Origin: Aliiroseovarius pelagivivens
GTDB taxonomy: Bacteria > Pseudomonadota > Alphaproteobacteria > Rhodobacterales > Rhodobacteraceae
Assembly (NCBI RefSeq): GCF_900302485.1
Contig: NZ_OMOI01000001.1
Span: forward strand, 186,001-250,000
Direction: 5' to 3'
Length of the DNA: 64,000 bases
Shown: in pieces, positions 8,108 to 15,933 of the stretch
Position numbering within the stretch: the first letter of the stretch is position 1
Layout of the letters: each line of letters begins with the position of its first letter
Made by a program: the position numbers and the translations under genes
The notes under the pieces: generated by a model
Database searches by the model: none
What the model was told of the DNA's origin: nothing
What the model saw: the letters and a program-made list of their open reading frames with translations, nothing else

Positions 8108-11100
8108 TCAGAACTGCCCAGATTCATGGTGATGGTTTTCATGATCCGGTCCGTTTCCGACAGGATTTTCAGGATCGATTGATAGTGGCGAAGGTCGTCA
8201 AAATTCAGGGCGCGCCCTTTGCGGTCTTTCAACCATTTCTGCGCAGGCTGATAACCACCGATGTAGAAGCCCCATGAGACTTCAGGCGCGGCGTCAAAAT
8301 ATTGGGTCTTGTTGATCCAGATCTTTCCGTCCTTGAAAGCTGGCTTGTCGACCACATTGTCACCTTCCCCCATGTAGGGATAGGGCGTGTCACCGATTGA
8401 GGCGGGATCCATCAAATGCAGTGTGCGTAGCGCTTGGCCTTTTTCAGAAACATCCCAGAATTCATCCGGACTGCTAGGCCACGGAATGCGGGGAAAGTCG
8501 ATCTTTAGGAACTCGGCGTAGGTTTCCCGATAGATGGGACAATGCAGGACGCCATAGATATAATCGAAGGTCTGCACCTCGTCCGGGATGCCGTGGGTAG
8601 GATGCTTTGCCAGTTTCTTGAGCTTATTCCAGAGCTTCTCATCAAAGTTCACCCGCCGCGTTTGGTCGAGGTCTTGTTCGTCGGGGTATAGGAAAAGTGG
8701 AGAAGCTTGCGAAATCCCTTTATTGCTGAACACACCACGATTGTCGAAAATTGTATCTGACAAGAGCACATTGATCGGCGGACCGTTACCTGAGATCGTT
8801 TGCCGCGAATAGATCAGAGCCACATTAGGCAATAGCAACTGACGCATCACACTATGGCGTGGGTAGCAAAGGAAACCACGTGAATTCCCTGTGTAGAATG
8901 TCCATCTTTTGTCAAACGGGCGATATGCAATTTGGACAATCCTATCAGACGACAAGTCTTGATTTACATCCTCCTGAGCCCAAGTCACCTGCCAGTCACG
9001 TACATCTTTGCCAAGCGCATATTTTGTGCGGGCTTCCTCTGGATCCATGGCTGCGAAGTTTTCTACACGTTGCCATAATACTTCTTTGCTTTCATCGATT
9101 GTCAGTTTGTCGCGCGCGGTGACGATTCCAACTGAGTTGACGGGCATAAAGTCATTGACTGCAAAACCACATTCATAGTCAGCCTGTGCCGCATAATCGC
9201 GCCGTACAAATGGGTGTTGAGGTGCGGGAGTTTCTAATGGGGCAAATATGGTCGACGAGAAGCTAGCGGCCTCCAGCTTCTCGTATTTCGCCTTTCTGGT
9301 CCCCCACAAATCACCGTGCATGACCTTGGCCAACGCTCCGCCGCCGTCCTTCTTTTTTACACCGATGATGATCGACACACCTTGTTGGATGTCAAAGACG
9401 TTCTTGTCAGGCTTGCCCTCAGGGGTGACCTCTTTCTTCTTTGCGTTTCCGTGCAAATCGAGCACCCAAATTTTGTCAAAGGTGTCCAGCAGATGCCAGC
9501 GCATCCCACGGAAAGTCGGATTGTCCAAATACCCGTGATTGGTGATGAAACCCAAAACGCCCTCACCGTTCTTCTCAATCAAGTGCGACGACATGCGAAT
9601 GAACTTCACATATAGATCATTTAGCCATTTGGGATTGCGCTCTTTCAGCCTTTCGACCCCACCTGGTTCCTTTTTATAGTCGTCCATCAAGTCGCCGATC
9701 CAACCTTCGGATGCACCACCCTCGCCGAGATACGGCGGATTCCCTATCACGCACATGATGGGCATATCGCGTTTGATTGTATTCGCGCCCTTGGCTTCGC
9801 GGCTCAACCACTGTGTGAAGGGCAAGGTTTGATTGGCGGGTTCCCCCTCTTCCAGCGAGTTGGTCAGATAGACACCTAGTCGCGGCGGTGTAGCGGTTGG
9901 TTTGTAGCCTAGTTCCGTCAAAATCATGTCGAGCTTCATGTGGCACATGGCATACGAGGCCATTAGAAGCTCAAACCCGTGCAAGCGAGGTATTAGGTCA
10001 TTTTCGATGTATTGTGACCACATACCGGGTGCGACATCTTGGATTTTTGGCGCGATTTGTTTGATCACTTCAGCTAAGAAGGTGCCTGTGCCAGTAGCAG
10101 GATCGAGTATTTGAACACGGTGAATTTCCCGCTGTTCTGTTTGGTTCTTTCCGTCTTTGGTAAATTTACCCCTTTTTGTAAGTTTGCGCTGCCCTGTATC
10201 CAATTCGATTGTGACTTTCGAGGTGTCGGCAAGCCCTTGAGGCAATCCAAACTCTGTTTGCAAAACCTCGTCCACCGCACGAACGACGAAATTCACAACG
10301 GGTTCTGGCGTGTACCAGACGCCACGCGCTTTTCGCTTGGCGGGATTGTATGCGGCCAAGAATGTTTCATAGAAATGCAGGAAGGGGTCATTCTGGCCTG
10401 TCAACTTGCCAAAACCCTCCATCAGCTTGGCAACGTCACAAGCGCGGAACACACGGGCAAGATCGTCGATAATCCATGCAATGCGGTCGTCTAGGTCATA
10501 CCCAGCCACATAGGTGAAGAGCGAGCGTAGGAAGGGGTTGGACTTGGGCAAAAGCTCCAGCGCTTCCTGACGACTGAACGTATCCAAGGTCGTGTCATGC
10601 AGGCGAGCGGCGAACATGCCGTAGGCGATGGTCTCGGCATAGATGTCCGCGAAGTCGTCGGGTGTAATGTCGTGGATCAGGTTCTCTTTGAACGCTTCAT
10701 ATTGATTGCTTAGTTCACTACGCATTTCCGCGTCATCGCGCAGCGTTTTGCCCAGCACGTCTTTGATCAGGTTGGCCTTGCCTGCCATGCGTTCGGCAAG
10801 TTCTTTAGGTGACGTGATGGTTTGCGGGCGCTGAGCTATGAAATTCCTCAGAAGGTTTTCAAGGCGCTCGAACTGATCAGGCTTCGGCTGGATGCCCATC
10901 AAAAGATCAGCGATTGAAACCGAGGCGACCAAATCGCCGTCTTGGTAGAAATCCCAGTCTAGGCAATTCGAATAGATCAAGTTCGGCAAAGCTGCCCGAT
11001 AGCGGATTTGTTGCGCTTTGTTCGCATCCTTCATCCCCTGAAGCCCGATATGAAGATCTTTGGCCTCTAAGTGGCCAATGACGATATCGCCTTCCTGAAC

Positions 11101-11271
11101 GATAAAATCGGGCGCGCCACATTTCACGCGTTTTGGTTCGTTGAGAGCGGTGATATTGTCACCGAGTTCCGCAAAAAGAGCTTCAAAAGCTGATCGGTAA
11201 GAGTGCTCGGTCGCGTTGCCAGTTTGGTGAACCTGAATGACTTTGGTCAGAAAATTTTCAATACAGCTCAT
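8104..11271 (-). CDS. ISP-type single-chain restriction-modification enzyme (nuclease-methyltransferase-specificity)
   Basis: The 1055-residue protein reads from an ATG at 11271 with GAGGGG just upstream; an in-frame TTG 12 bases earlier is less likely. The N-terminal PD-(D/E)xK nuclease motif is PDFIVQEGDIVIGHLEAKD (about residues 54-72). A helical linker follows, then the N6-adenine methyltransferase with GVWYTP near 317, motif I DPATGTGTF near 390-398 and motif IV NPPY near 511-514. The C-terminal 450 residues match the type ISP target-recognition region. No helicase motifs are seen, unlike the LlaGI-type translocating enzymes, so it may behave as a type IIG-like enzyme. It would methylate host sites and cut unmodified invading DNA. 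Confidence 0.85.
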   Translation of the reverse strand: MSCIENFLTKVIQVHQTGNATEHSYRSAFEALFAELGDNITALNEPKRVKCGAPDFIVQEGDIVIGHLEAKDLHIGLQGMKDANKAQQIRYRAALPNLIYSNCLDWDFYQDGDLVASVSIADLLMGIQPKPDQFERLENLLRNFIAQRPQTITSPKELAERMAGKANLIKDVLGKTLRDDAEMRSELSNQYEAFKENLIHDITPDDFADIYAETIAYGMFAARLHDTTLDTFSRQEALELLPKSNPFLRSLFTYVAGYDLDDRIAWIIDDLARVFRACDVAKLMEGFGKLTGQNDPFLHFYETFLAAYNPAKRKARGVWYTPEPVVNFVVRAVDEVLQTEFGLPQGLADTSKVTIELDTGQRKLTKRGKFTKDGKNQTEQREIHRVQILDPATGTGTFLAEVIKQIAPKIQDVAPGMWSQYIENDLIPRLHGFELLMASYAMCHMKLDMILTELGYKPTATPPRLGVYLTNSLEEGEPANQTLPFTQWLSREAKGANTIKRDMPIMCVIGNPPYLGEGGASEGWIGDLMDDYKKEPGGVERLKERNPKWLNDLYVKFIRMSSHLIEKNGEGVLGFITNHGYLDNPTFRGMRWHLLDTFDKIWVLDLHGNAKKKEVTPEGKPDKNVFDIQQGVSIIIGVKKKDGGGALAKVMHGDLWGTRKAKYEKLEAASFSSTIFAPLETPAPQHPFVRRDYAAQADYECGFAVNDFMPVNSVGIVTARDKLTIDESKEVLWQRVENFAAMDPEEARTKYALGKDVRDWQVTWAQEDVNQDLSSDRIVQIAYRPFDKRWTFYTGNSRGFLCYPRHSVMRQLLLPNVALIYSRQTISGNGPPINVLLSDTIFDNRGVFSNKGISQASPLFLYPDEQDLDQTRRVNFDEKLWNKLKKLAKHPTHGIPDEVQTFDYIYGVLHCPIYRETYAEFLKIDFPRIPWPSSPDEFWDVSEKGQALRTLHLMDPASIGDTPYPYMGEGDNVVDKPAFKDGKIWINKTQYFDAAPEVSWGFYIGGYQPAQKWLKDRKGRALNFDDLRHYQSILKILSETDRIMKTITMNLGSSE

Positions 11272-11282
11272 TTTACCCCTCA

Positions 11283-11300
11283 AATAGCTCGTGAGCTATT
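11283..11300. promoter_or_regulatory. Perfect 18-bp palindrome just before the RM start codon
   Basis: AATAGCTC (11283-11290), GT, then GAGCTATT (11293-11300) form a perfect inverted repeat, 12 bases upstream of the RM ATG and next to its ribosome-binding site. It could be an operator, or a hairpin limiting translation of the potentially toxic enzyme. No controller-protein gene is recognised beside it. Confidence 0.5.
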
Positions 11301-11384
11301 CAACCGTTGTTTGAATTTACTTAAAGCAGGATGTTGCTCCGTGTGCAATTTCAATTGGTGCCCAACGGCTTAACCACGAAGAAA

Positions 11385-11488
11385 CGCCCTACGTATACGT
11401 TACGTAGGGCGCGCGCTTTAGTTAGGTAATTAGATACCTACGTAGCGTACGTATACGCTACGTAGGATACGTACCCTACCTACGTAGG
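11385..11488. repeat. Cluster of TACGTA-based inverted repeats (possible origin or terminator)
   Basis: There are seven TACGTA hexamers in about 100 bases. Two perfect hairpins stand out. One has 11-bp arms CGCCCTACGTA/TACGTAGGGCG (11385-11395 and 11401-11411). The other has 13-bp arms CCTACGTAGCGTA/TACGCTACGTAGG (11437-11449 and 11454-11466). A 10-bp palindrome CCTACGTAGG (11479-11488) overlaps the end of the Rep-like gene. Related sequences recur at 12000-12019 and 14280-14298. Placement directly after a replication-initiator-like gene suggests an origin of the excised circle; a terminator is the simpler alternative. Confidence 0.7.
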
Positions 11489-12843
11489 AACACATACCGA
11501 TCTTTGGCATCCTGAAGCTGCTTGGCGGACCGCTCTGGATCATCTTTCACTGCCATGGTCATGCGCTCTGTGATGCTGCTGAATGCAGAAGGCAATTCCT
11601 CATGCTCCCAGCCTTCCAAAGCGGCCATTGTGATGAAGGTTCCCAAGGTCTGCTTTAGTAAGCTCGCAATGTGTTCCTCTCGGTGCACTTCCTTCATCGG
11701 GTTCGGGTCGGCCCCACTACGCATCTCGATCAAGTCGTCATTCATCTCAGCGCAGACCACATCCCAAAGCGGATGGTTCGGCCAGCGCGCGCGGTTGGTA
11801 TCGTTGGTGTCGGGTTCAGTGTATCGGATACGCTCGCCAGAGGACCGACAGAGGTCTCCGAACTGGTCAAAGAACTGCTCCCATGTGCGGATGCCCCAAG
11901 TGTCTTTCAGGAGGCTCTTTCCCGCCCGGAACTCGACACGCCAGACTTGGTTCTGGGCGGCTTGGGTTTTGTCTGGCGTCAGAGGGCCGGGAACGCGGCC
12001 CCTACGTATCGTATAGGGGGCGTTGGTGTTTCCAACCCCACCACGTAGCGTATGGTTCCAGATGTCCCACCAATGGTGCTTGCCGTGGGCGATCACCTCG
12101 GACCGTTTGTTGTAGATGATCACCTGACGGTTGGCGATGCTGCCAGACGTGATGGACGACACCCAACCGGATTTGCCATGCACGGCCACATCCTCATAGG
12201 TGATGTTGTCGCGACGACCGGCGGCGCTGTGGGCGATCAGGTTGTTTGGGTCCAGCACCAGACCATTCACCAGCACATCGACGCAGAAGTCGGCACGAGA
12301 GATGCTTACGTCCTCCGGTCTATAGCGCACCCCAAAGGCATCTAGAACGCGCTCACAATGGGACTTGGCTGCTCCTAGACCATAGATGGACATGAAGAAC
12401 GACCCAAACGACAGGCGGATGCCCCATTTGTCCCGTGAGTTGGGTTTCTTGATTGACCAATTCGCGCCTTCAGGGCCACCGTCCAGCAAGAAGCGATAGC
12501 CTTTGCCGCCGTATGGCTTCAGCAAGAACTGCGCTCCGCCATAGGTGATCAGAACGTCCTTCTGCTCTTCCTCGGCAGTCGCTTTCTGCGCTTCCAAGTA
12601 TTCAAACAGTTCCGGGCCGATATTGGCCTGAATAGACAGGGCCAGAGTGTCAAAGCCCCGATGCAACACGGTGTAGTCTTCCGGGGTCTCTGTATTTCCA
12701 GAGGGGGGTGCTACTATCACCCCCCTCTTGGGGCGCGTGCCCTTCGACTGGTTGGTTTCGCTGCGCCCTTTGGAGCCTCCGGCGGGGTAGCTGTTGTTTT
12801 GGGGCCGGACTGTGCGTCCGGCTTTCGCTTCACTTGGCTGCAT
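11476..12843 (-). CDS. Replication-initiation-factor-like protein (Rep_trans type)
   Basis: The 455-residue protein starts at the ATG at 12843, chosen because GGGAGG lies 7 bases upstream; the frame extends 17 codons further. After a basic low-complexity N-terminus (about 45 residues), the central region resembles the Rep_trans/rolling-circle initiators: FDTLALSIQ, a glycine-rich strand region, SRADFCVDV (about 200), a nucleotide-handling YNKRSEV segment, and WRVEFRAGKS (about 305). The C-terminus is helical. Such proteins nick or melt an origin to start replication of plasmids, phages or integrative elements. Assignment rests on motif resemblance only. It overlaps the preceding small gene by 14 bases. 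Confidence 0.65.
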   Translation of the reverse strand: MQPSEAKAGRTVRPQNNSYPAGGSKGRSETNQSKGTRPKRGVIVAPPSGNTETPEDYTVLHRGFDTLALSIQANIGPELFEYLEAQKATAEEEQKDVLITYGGAQFLLKPYGGKGYRFLLDGGPEGANWSIKKPNSRDKWGIRLSFGSFFMSIYGLGAAKSHCERVLDAFGVRYRPEDVSISRADFCVDVLVNGLVLDPNNLIAHSAAGRRDNITYEDVAVHGKSGWVSSITSGSIANRQVIIYNKRSEVIAHGKHHWWDIWNHTLRGGVGNTNAPYTIRRGRVPGPLTPDKTQAAQNQVWRVEFRAGKSLLKDTWGIRTWEQFFDQFGDLCRSSGERIRYTEPDTNDTNRARWPNHPLWDVVCAEMNDDLIEMRSGADPNPMKEVHREEHIASLLKQTLGTFITMAALEGWEHEELPSAFSSITERMTMAVKDDPERSAKQLQDAKDRYVFLRR

Positions 12844-13051
12844 TGATCTGCCTCCCAATCCAAATCTCTGCCCGCTCAAGGCATTTGGCGGCATTCAGCA
12901 GGTCGGAATGCGCAAGGCTGTTGGTGTTCTGCCATTGCCCGTCTGCATTCTTGTAAGAGCGGGTCAGGTCGATGGAATAGAACCCATCATTGGCCCAAAT
13001 GGTTGCGGTGATCAGGCCCAGTCTGAGTTTGTGGGCGGGTTGGTTGCTCAT
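12830..13051 (-). CDS. Small conserved protein upstream of the Rep-like gene
   Basis: A 73-residue protein with an excellent ribosome-binding site (AAAGGAG) before ATG 13051. The N-terminal half reads as a beta-rich segment (KLRLGLITATIWANDGFYSIDLTRSYKN) and the C-terminal half is an alpha helix (HSDLLNAAKCLERAEIWIGRQI). Proteins of this pattern recur on plasmids and integrative elements next to replication genes, without known function. Its end overlaps the Rep-like gene by 14 bases, so translational coupling and a joint role in replication control are plausible. Confidence 0.7.
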   Translation of the reverse strand: MSNQPAHKLRLGLITATIWANDGFYSIDLTRSYKNADGQWQNTNSLAHSDLLNAAKCLERAEIWIGRQINAAK

Positions 13052-13185
13052 GTGGCAATCTCCTTTGAATGATGGCAGCGGATACAGAAAGGGCGTGAGG
13101 TGCGTTTACCCCACGCCCTTGGAAGAGCCGTCCGGCCCCAAAATCCCCACAACCGCTACCAACTGTTGCGGGGCAAAACTGGTTG

Positions 13186-13416
13186 TTAGATGTTCGGTGC
13201 TTGCGACGTGTTCGCGACACGGCGCTGATTGATCCACTCCATCACGTCGCCATAGGTATAGCGGACAGAGCGCGCCGAGATTTTGATGAACTTCGGACCG
13301 CCACCGCGATAACGCCAGTTCTGAAGCGCACGGACCGAATAGCAGAGCAAATCTGCCGCCTCGGTTTCGTCCATCAGGCGGTTGGGATCGTTGGGTTTGA
13401 GTTGGTGTTGCTGCAT
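13186..13416 (-). CDS. AlpA/excisionase-type helix-turn-helix protein
   Basis: A 76-residue protein with a MerR-like HTH_17 fold: LMDETEAADLLCYSVRALQNWRYRGGGPKFIKI, then a wing strand with a basic VRYTYGDVMEWINQRR end. Proteins like this act as excisionases or as activators of integrase and rep genes in integrative elements. It is expressed in the direction of the small gene and Rep gene, with about 130 bases of gap before them. In this element it is the best candidate recombination directionality factor. Confidence 0.85.
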   Translation of the reverse strand: MQQHQLKPNDPNRLMDETEAADLLCYSVRALQNWRYRGGGPKFIKISARSVRYTYGDVMEWINQRRVANTSQAPNI

Positions 13417-13509
13417 TTATCTTACCTCACGTTGGTTGGCGTCTGGTTCGTGAGGTCAGGTTAATCTGGCGAAACTAGTCAGTGATATGACTATAAATTC
13501 CAGCAGACT

Positions 13510-14232
13510 TTATAGTTTTTGGTTTTCCTTCAAGTCTTTGTAAATAGGGGAAAATACCTTCCGAATGGCTTCGTCGCCCACATTTGTTTTGGTGAGTTTA
13601 TGGGTGTTTGCATACGCCGCATAGCGAACTCGGACGGCATCATAGTGCGACCTCATAGATTGTGTCGGATCAATCAAATCAGCATTCGCCATCTCCTGAA
13701 CACATGCGCGCAGGTGATGTTCAATAGCAGGGCGCCCAGATTTTGCTTCTTGAGGGAGGTATTTTGCTTCGATTTCCGCTGCAATTTTTGGGGATATCAG
13801 ACGAACCTCAACAAAACAGAGTCCACCAGTTTTGATCTGTGATCTGGCCCAATCAATGTGACCGCTCCAAACGGACGGAGGCAACTCAACCGGTGTGTGC
13901 TCAAGTTTTCTGGGCGTTTCAAAAGCAAATGCCCTTAGCGCCCCGCTTTCGCACCCTTTCACAAGATTAGATTTCATTCTGGATGATATCTCAGACCGCA
14001 ATCCAAGAATACGGCTGGGTCCAGCGAATAGTTCTGTCATCGCTTCAATTCCGGATTTCCCACTTTCTTGAATGCTGTCGGCGGCATGTTTCATGGCCTC
14101 CGTGGCTGACTCGGAGCACGCAGCATCATAGGATGCTCTTATATTTGGGTGAGCAAACCGATACGGAGCATTTGCCAATGCAATGCTACGCTTCCAAAGC
14201 TGTATTAGCTGTTCATTCGTCAACTGGTGCAT
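13510..14232 (-). CDS. Unknown island protein, 240 residues
   Basis: A soluble, mostly helical protein (LTNEQLIQLWKRSIALANAPYRF ... ESATEAMKHAADSIQ) followed by a mixed region with the segment EAKSGRPAIEHHLRACVQEM, whose GRP turn before a helix recalls a DNA-binding helix-turn-helix but is not conclusive. It is clearly less GC-rich than the chromosomal genes. It sits between the integrase and the AlpA-like gene and has a TACGTA-type repeat about 45-65 bases upstream of its start, shared with the cluster near the Rep gene. I do not recognise its family; a regulator or partner of the element's replication/excision is a guess. Confidence 0.6.
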   Translation of the reverse strand: MHQLTNEQLIQLWKRSIALANAPYRFAHPNIRASYDAACSESATEAMKHAADSIQESGKSGIEAMTELFAGPSRILGLRSEISSRMKSNLVKGCESGALRAFAFETPRKLEHTPVELPPSVWSGHIDWARSQIKTGGLCFVEVRLISPKIAAEIEAKYLPQEAKSGRPAIEHHLRACVQEMANADLIDPTQSMRSHYDAVRVRYAAYANTHKLTKTNVGDEAIRKVFSPIYKDLKENQKL

Positions 14233-14279
14233 TCGGTTTCCTCATCATTGCTATCTAGCTAAGTACAAAGACAATTTTC

Positions 14280-14298
14280 TACGTAACGTATAGGTAGA
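14280..14298. repeat. TACGTA-type repeat upstream of the 240-residue gene
   Basis: CTACGTAACGTATAGGTAG resembles half of the inverted repeats at 11385-11466. It lies between the integrase stop and the start of the 240-residue gene, where a promoter for that gene is expected. Confidence 0.45.
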
Positions 14299-14325
14299 GC
14301 GATTGTTGCATTCAAATGCGTTTAT

Positions 14326-15510
14326 CTAGCGCACTACCCGCAATCCCGGCCTGCCCATATTTCGTTGACCCATCGCACCAGCAACACGGCTCGCCACAGA
14401 CCCCGCCGCACGCTGCACAGCATCGTCGGCTAAATGCGCGTATCGCAATGTCGTGGTCAGGTTCTTGTGGCCTAGAATTTCTTTAAGAGTGAACGGGTCA
14501 ATGCCATCCTGCATAGCCACGGACGCATAGGTGTGGCGCAGGTCGTGAATGCGTACATCTTCCAGACCGGCACGTTCGCGAATGCGCCGCCATGGCCGTT
14601 CAAGGTCAGTGATATGGCCGTCTTCGGTGATCCCTAATATTACATAGGGGTTCCCATCGCGCCGCGGCAACGATGTGATGATATCGTAAGCTTCGCGCGG
14701 CAGAGGGATGCGTCGCCGCCCGGTCTTGCTATCTGGCAGGTCCAGATGGGTGTAGTGCACATATTCCCATTTCAGGGTTTGGATTTCATTGCGGCGGCAT
14801 CCGGTCAGCATGAGCAACAAGAAGGCGGACACGACATGTTCGGTTTCGGTTCCATCTTCCAAGACCTCTTGCAGCACTTGCCCCAAGCGGAATTGTTCTT
14901 GGTCGGTGAGATAGCGCTTCTTCTCTTCTTCCCGATATTTCTTGATCCGGCGGGTCGGGTTCGCGCCTTCCCCTCTCAGTCCCCAATCCTCCGCGACATT
15001 GAACATCTTTGAAATGACCATCAGCGTACGGTTCGCATGGTAGGGGGTATCGCGCATATCAAAATGCAGCGCAGCTACATCCGAGCGTTTTACATCATTG
15101 ATCAGGAAAACGCCCAGTTTCGGTTTCACATGATTGCGAATAATCGTGCTGTAGGAGCGGTAGGTGGTCGGTTTGCAGTGCTGGGCCACATATTCCTCTA
15201 GGAAGCGGTCACAGAGCGCTGAGACGGTCGGGGCGCGGCGTTTGGTCTGAATGTCGGCGGATGGATCTTCCCCGCGTGCGACGTCGCCTAGGCGCTGCTT
15301 GGCGAGCTTGCGGGCTTCGTCTGTTGTCAGCGGACCATGTTGGCCCAGCGTTAGGCGTCGGGTTCGCTTGCCCGCGCGGTATTGGACGACATAAGTGCGC
15401 TTGCCCGTGCCATAGACACGGACGCCAAATCCTTTCACATCGCAATCCCAAACGATGTAGTCGCCGGGTTTGACTTCCAATCCTTCTACCGACCGTTTTG
15501 TTAATCGCAT
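14326..15510 (-). CDS. Tyrosine-recombinase integrase
   Basis: A 394-residue phage-type integrase. The N-terminal DUF4102-like arm-binding domain (residues 1-90: LTKRSVEGLEVKPGDYIVWD ... KQRLGDVARGEDP) is followed by a SAM-like core-binding domain and the catalytic domain with R239 (TGCRRNEI), K262, H322-x2-R325 (HDLRHTY), H348 (LGHKN) and the nucleophile Y357 (TLRYAHL). All active-site residues are present, so it should be functional. It would integrate the element at the 3' end of tRNA-Arg. The start lies about 180 bases from the right att copy. It is at the end away from the intact tRNA, opposite to many tRNA-linked islands. Confidence 0.95.
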   Translation of the reverse strand: MRLTKRSVEGLEVKPGDYIVWDCDVKGFGVRVYGTGKRTYVVQYRAGKRTRRLTLGQHGPLTTDEARKLAKQRLGDVARGEDPSADIQTKRRAPTVSALCDRFLEEYVAQHCKPTTYRSYSTIIRNHVKPKLGVFLINDVKRSDVAALHFDMRDTPYHANRTLMVISKMFNVAEDWGLRGEGANPTRRIKKYREEEKKRYLTDQEQFRLGQVLQEVLEDGTETEHVVSAFLLLMLTGCRRNEIQTLKWEYVHYTHLDLPDSKTGRRRIPLPREAYDIITSLPRRDGNPYVILGITEDGHITDLERPWRRIRERAGLEDVRIHDLRHTYASVAMQDGIDPFTLKEILGHKNLTTTLRYAHLADDAVQRAAGSVASRVAGAMGQRNMGRPGLRVVR

Positions 15511-15542
15511 ATCGCATCCTCGGTTTGAGTGACGCCAGAAAT

Positions 15543-15564
15543 CCGGAAGCTATACGGAAGCAAT
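15543..15564 (+). repeat. Tandem CGGAAGC(A/T)AT repeat near the right island end
   Basis: CGGAAGCTAT (15544-15553), A, CGGAAGCAAT (15555-15564) differs from the left copy at 7594-7615 by one base over 22 and has the same orientation. It lies between the integrase start and the right att site. Confidence 0.7.
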
Positions 15565-15692
15565 TGGCGTCGAAACTTGGCGTTATTCATGGAAGTGGAG
15601 CGCGGCGTTGGTCAACGTAAATCGTTGTTATAATATCATTTTTGTCCGTGTGGCGAAAATTGGAGAAATGCAGAGAAACCGTCTGGAGCGAG

Positions 15693-15739
15693 CTTCTAAT
15701 CAGCAGGTTGAGGGTTCGAGTCCTTCAGGGATCGCCAAT
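15693..15739 (+). repeat. att site, right copy
   Basis: An exact copy of 7484-7530: the 3' half of tRNA-Arg from the anticodon loop onward. The 5' half of the tRNA is absent here, so this is the displaced original tRNA end and not a second tRNA gene. Confidence 0.93.
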
Positions 15740-15933
15740 CAATCTCGTGTGTGCACCGGTTCCCCTATGAGGTGAACGCAAAAGCCGGTTCTTTGTTTCC
15801 CCGTTTTTGCTAGTCCCGAATGATTGCACTGTGTTGTCGGAGCGGCCCAATTCGGATCGCCAGCAGCCCTGATACAGGTCGCCACTTGACGTCCGGCGGC
15901 GTGCTGCGCACACAGGGAAAAAGGGAGCAGACA

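Larger units (their letters stand above)
7531..15739. mobile_element. 8.2-kb integrative element in tRNA-Arg with integrase, Rep-like protein and RM enzyme
   Basis: The element lies between 47-bp att repeats. All its genes are on the minus strand: integrase next to the right end, an unknown protein, an AlpA-type regulator, a small conserved protein, a replication-initiator-like protein, an ISP-type restriction-modification enzyme and a cysteine-rich secreted protein. It has no capsid, tail, portal, terminase or conjugation genes, so it is not a complete prophage or ICE. It resembles a small satellite-like or mobilisable genomic island with a defence cargo. Base composition is visibly less GC-rich than the flanks, particularly in the RM gene and the 240-residue gene. 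Tandem CGGAAGC(A/T)AT repeats sit just inside both ends. Confidence 0.9.

Noticed and set aside
11385..11488. CRISPR array
   Set aside because: The repeats are short overlapping palindromes with no regular spacers and no cas genes nearby.
15693..15739. Second tRNA-Arg gene
   Set aside because: Only the 3' half of the tRNA is present; no acceptor 5' strand or D arm precedes it, so it is an att remnant.
7531..15739. Complete prophage or conjugative element
   Set aside because: No structural, packaging, lysis, relaxase or type IV secretion genes are present.
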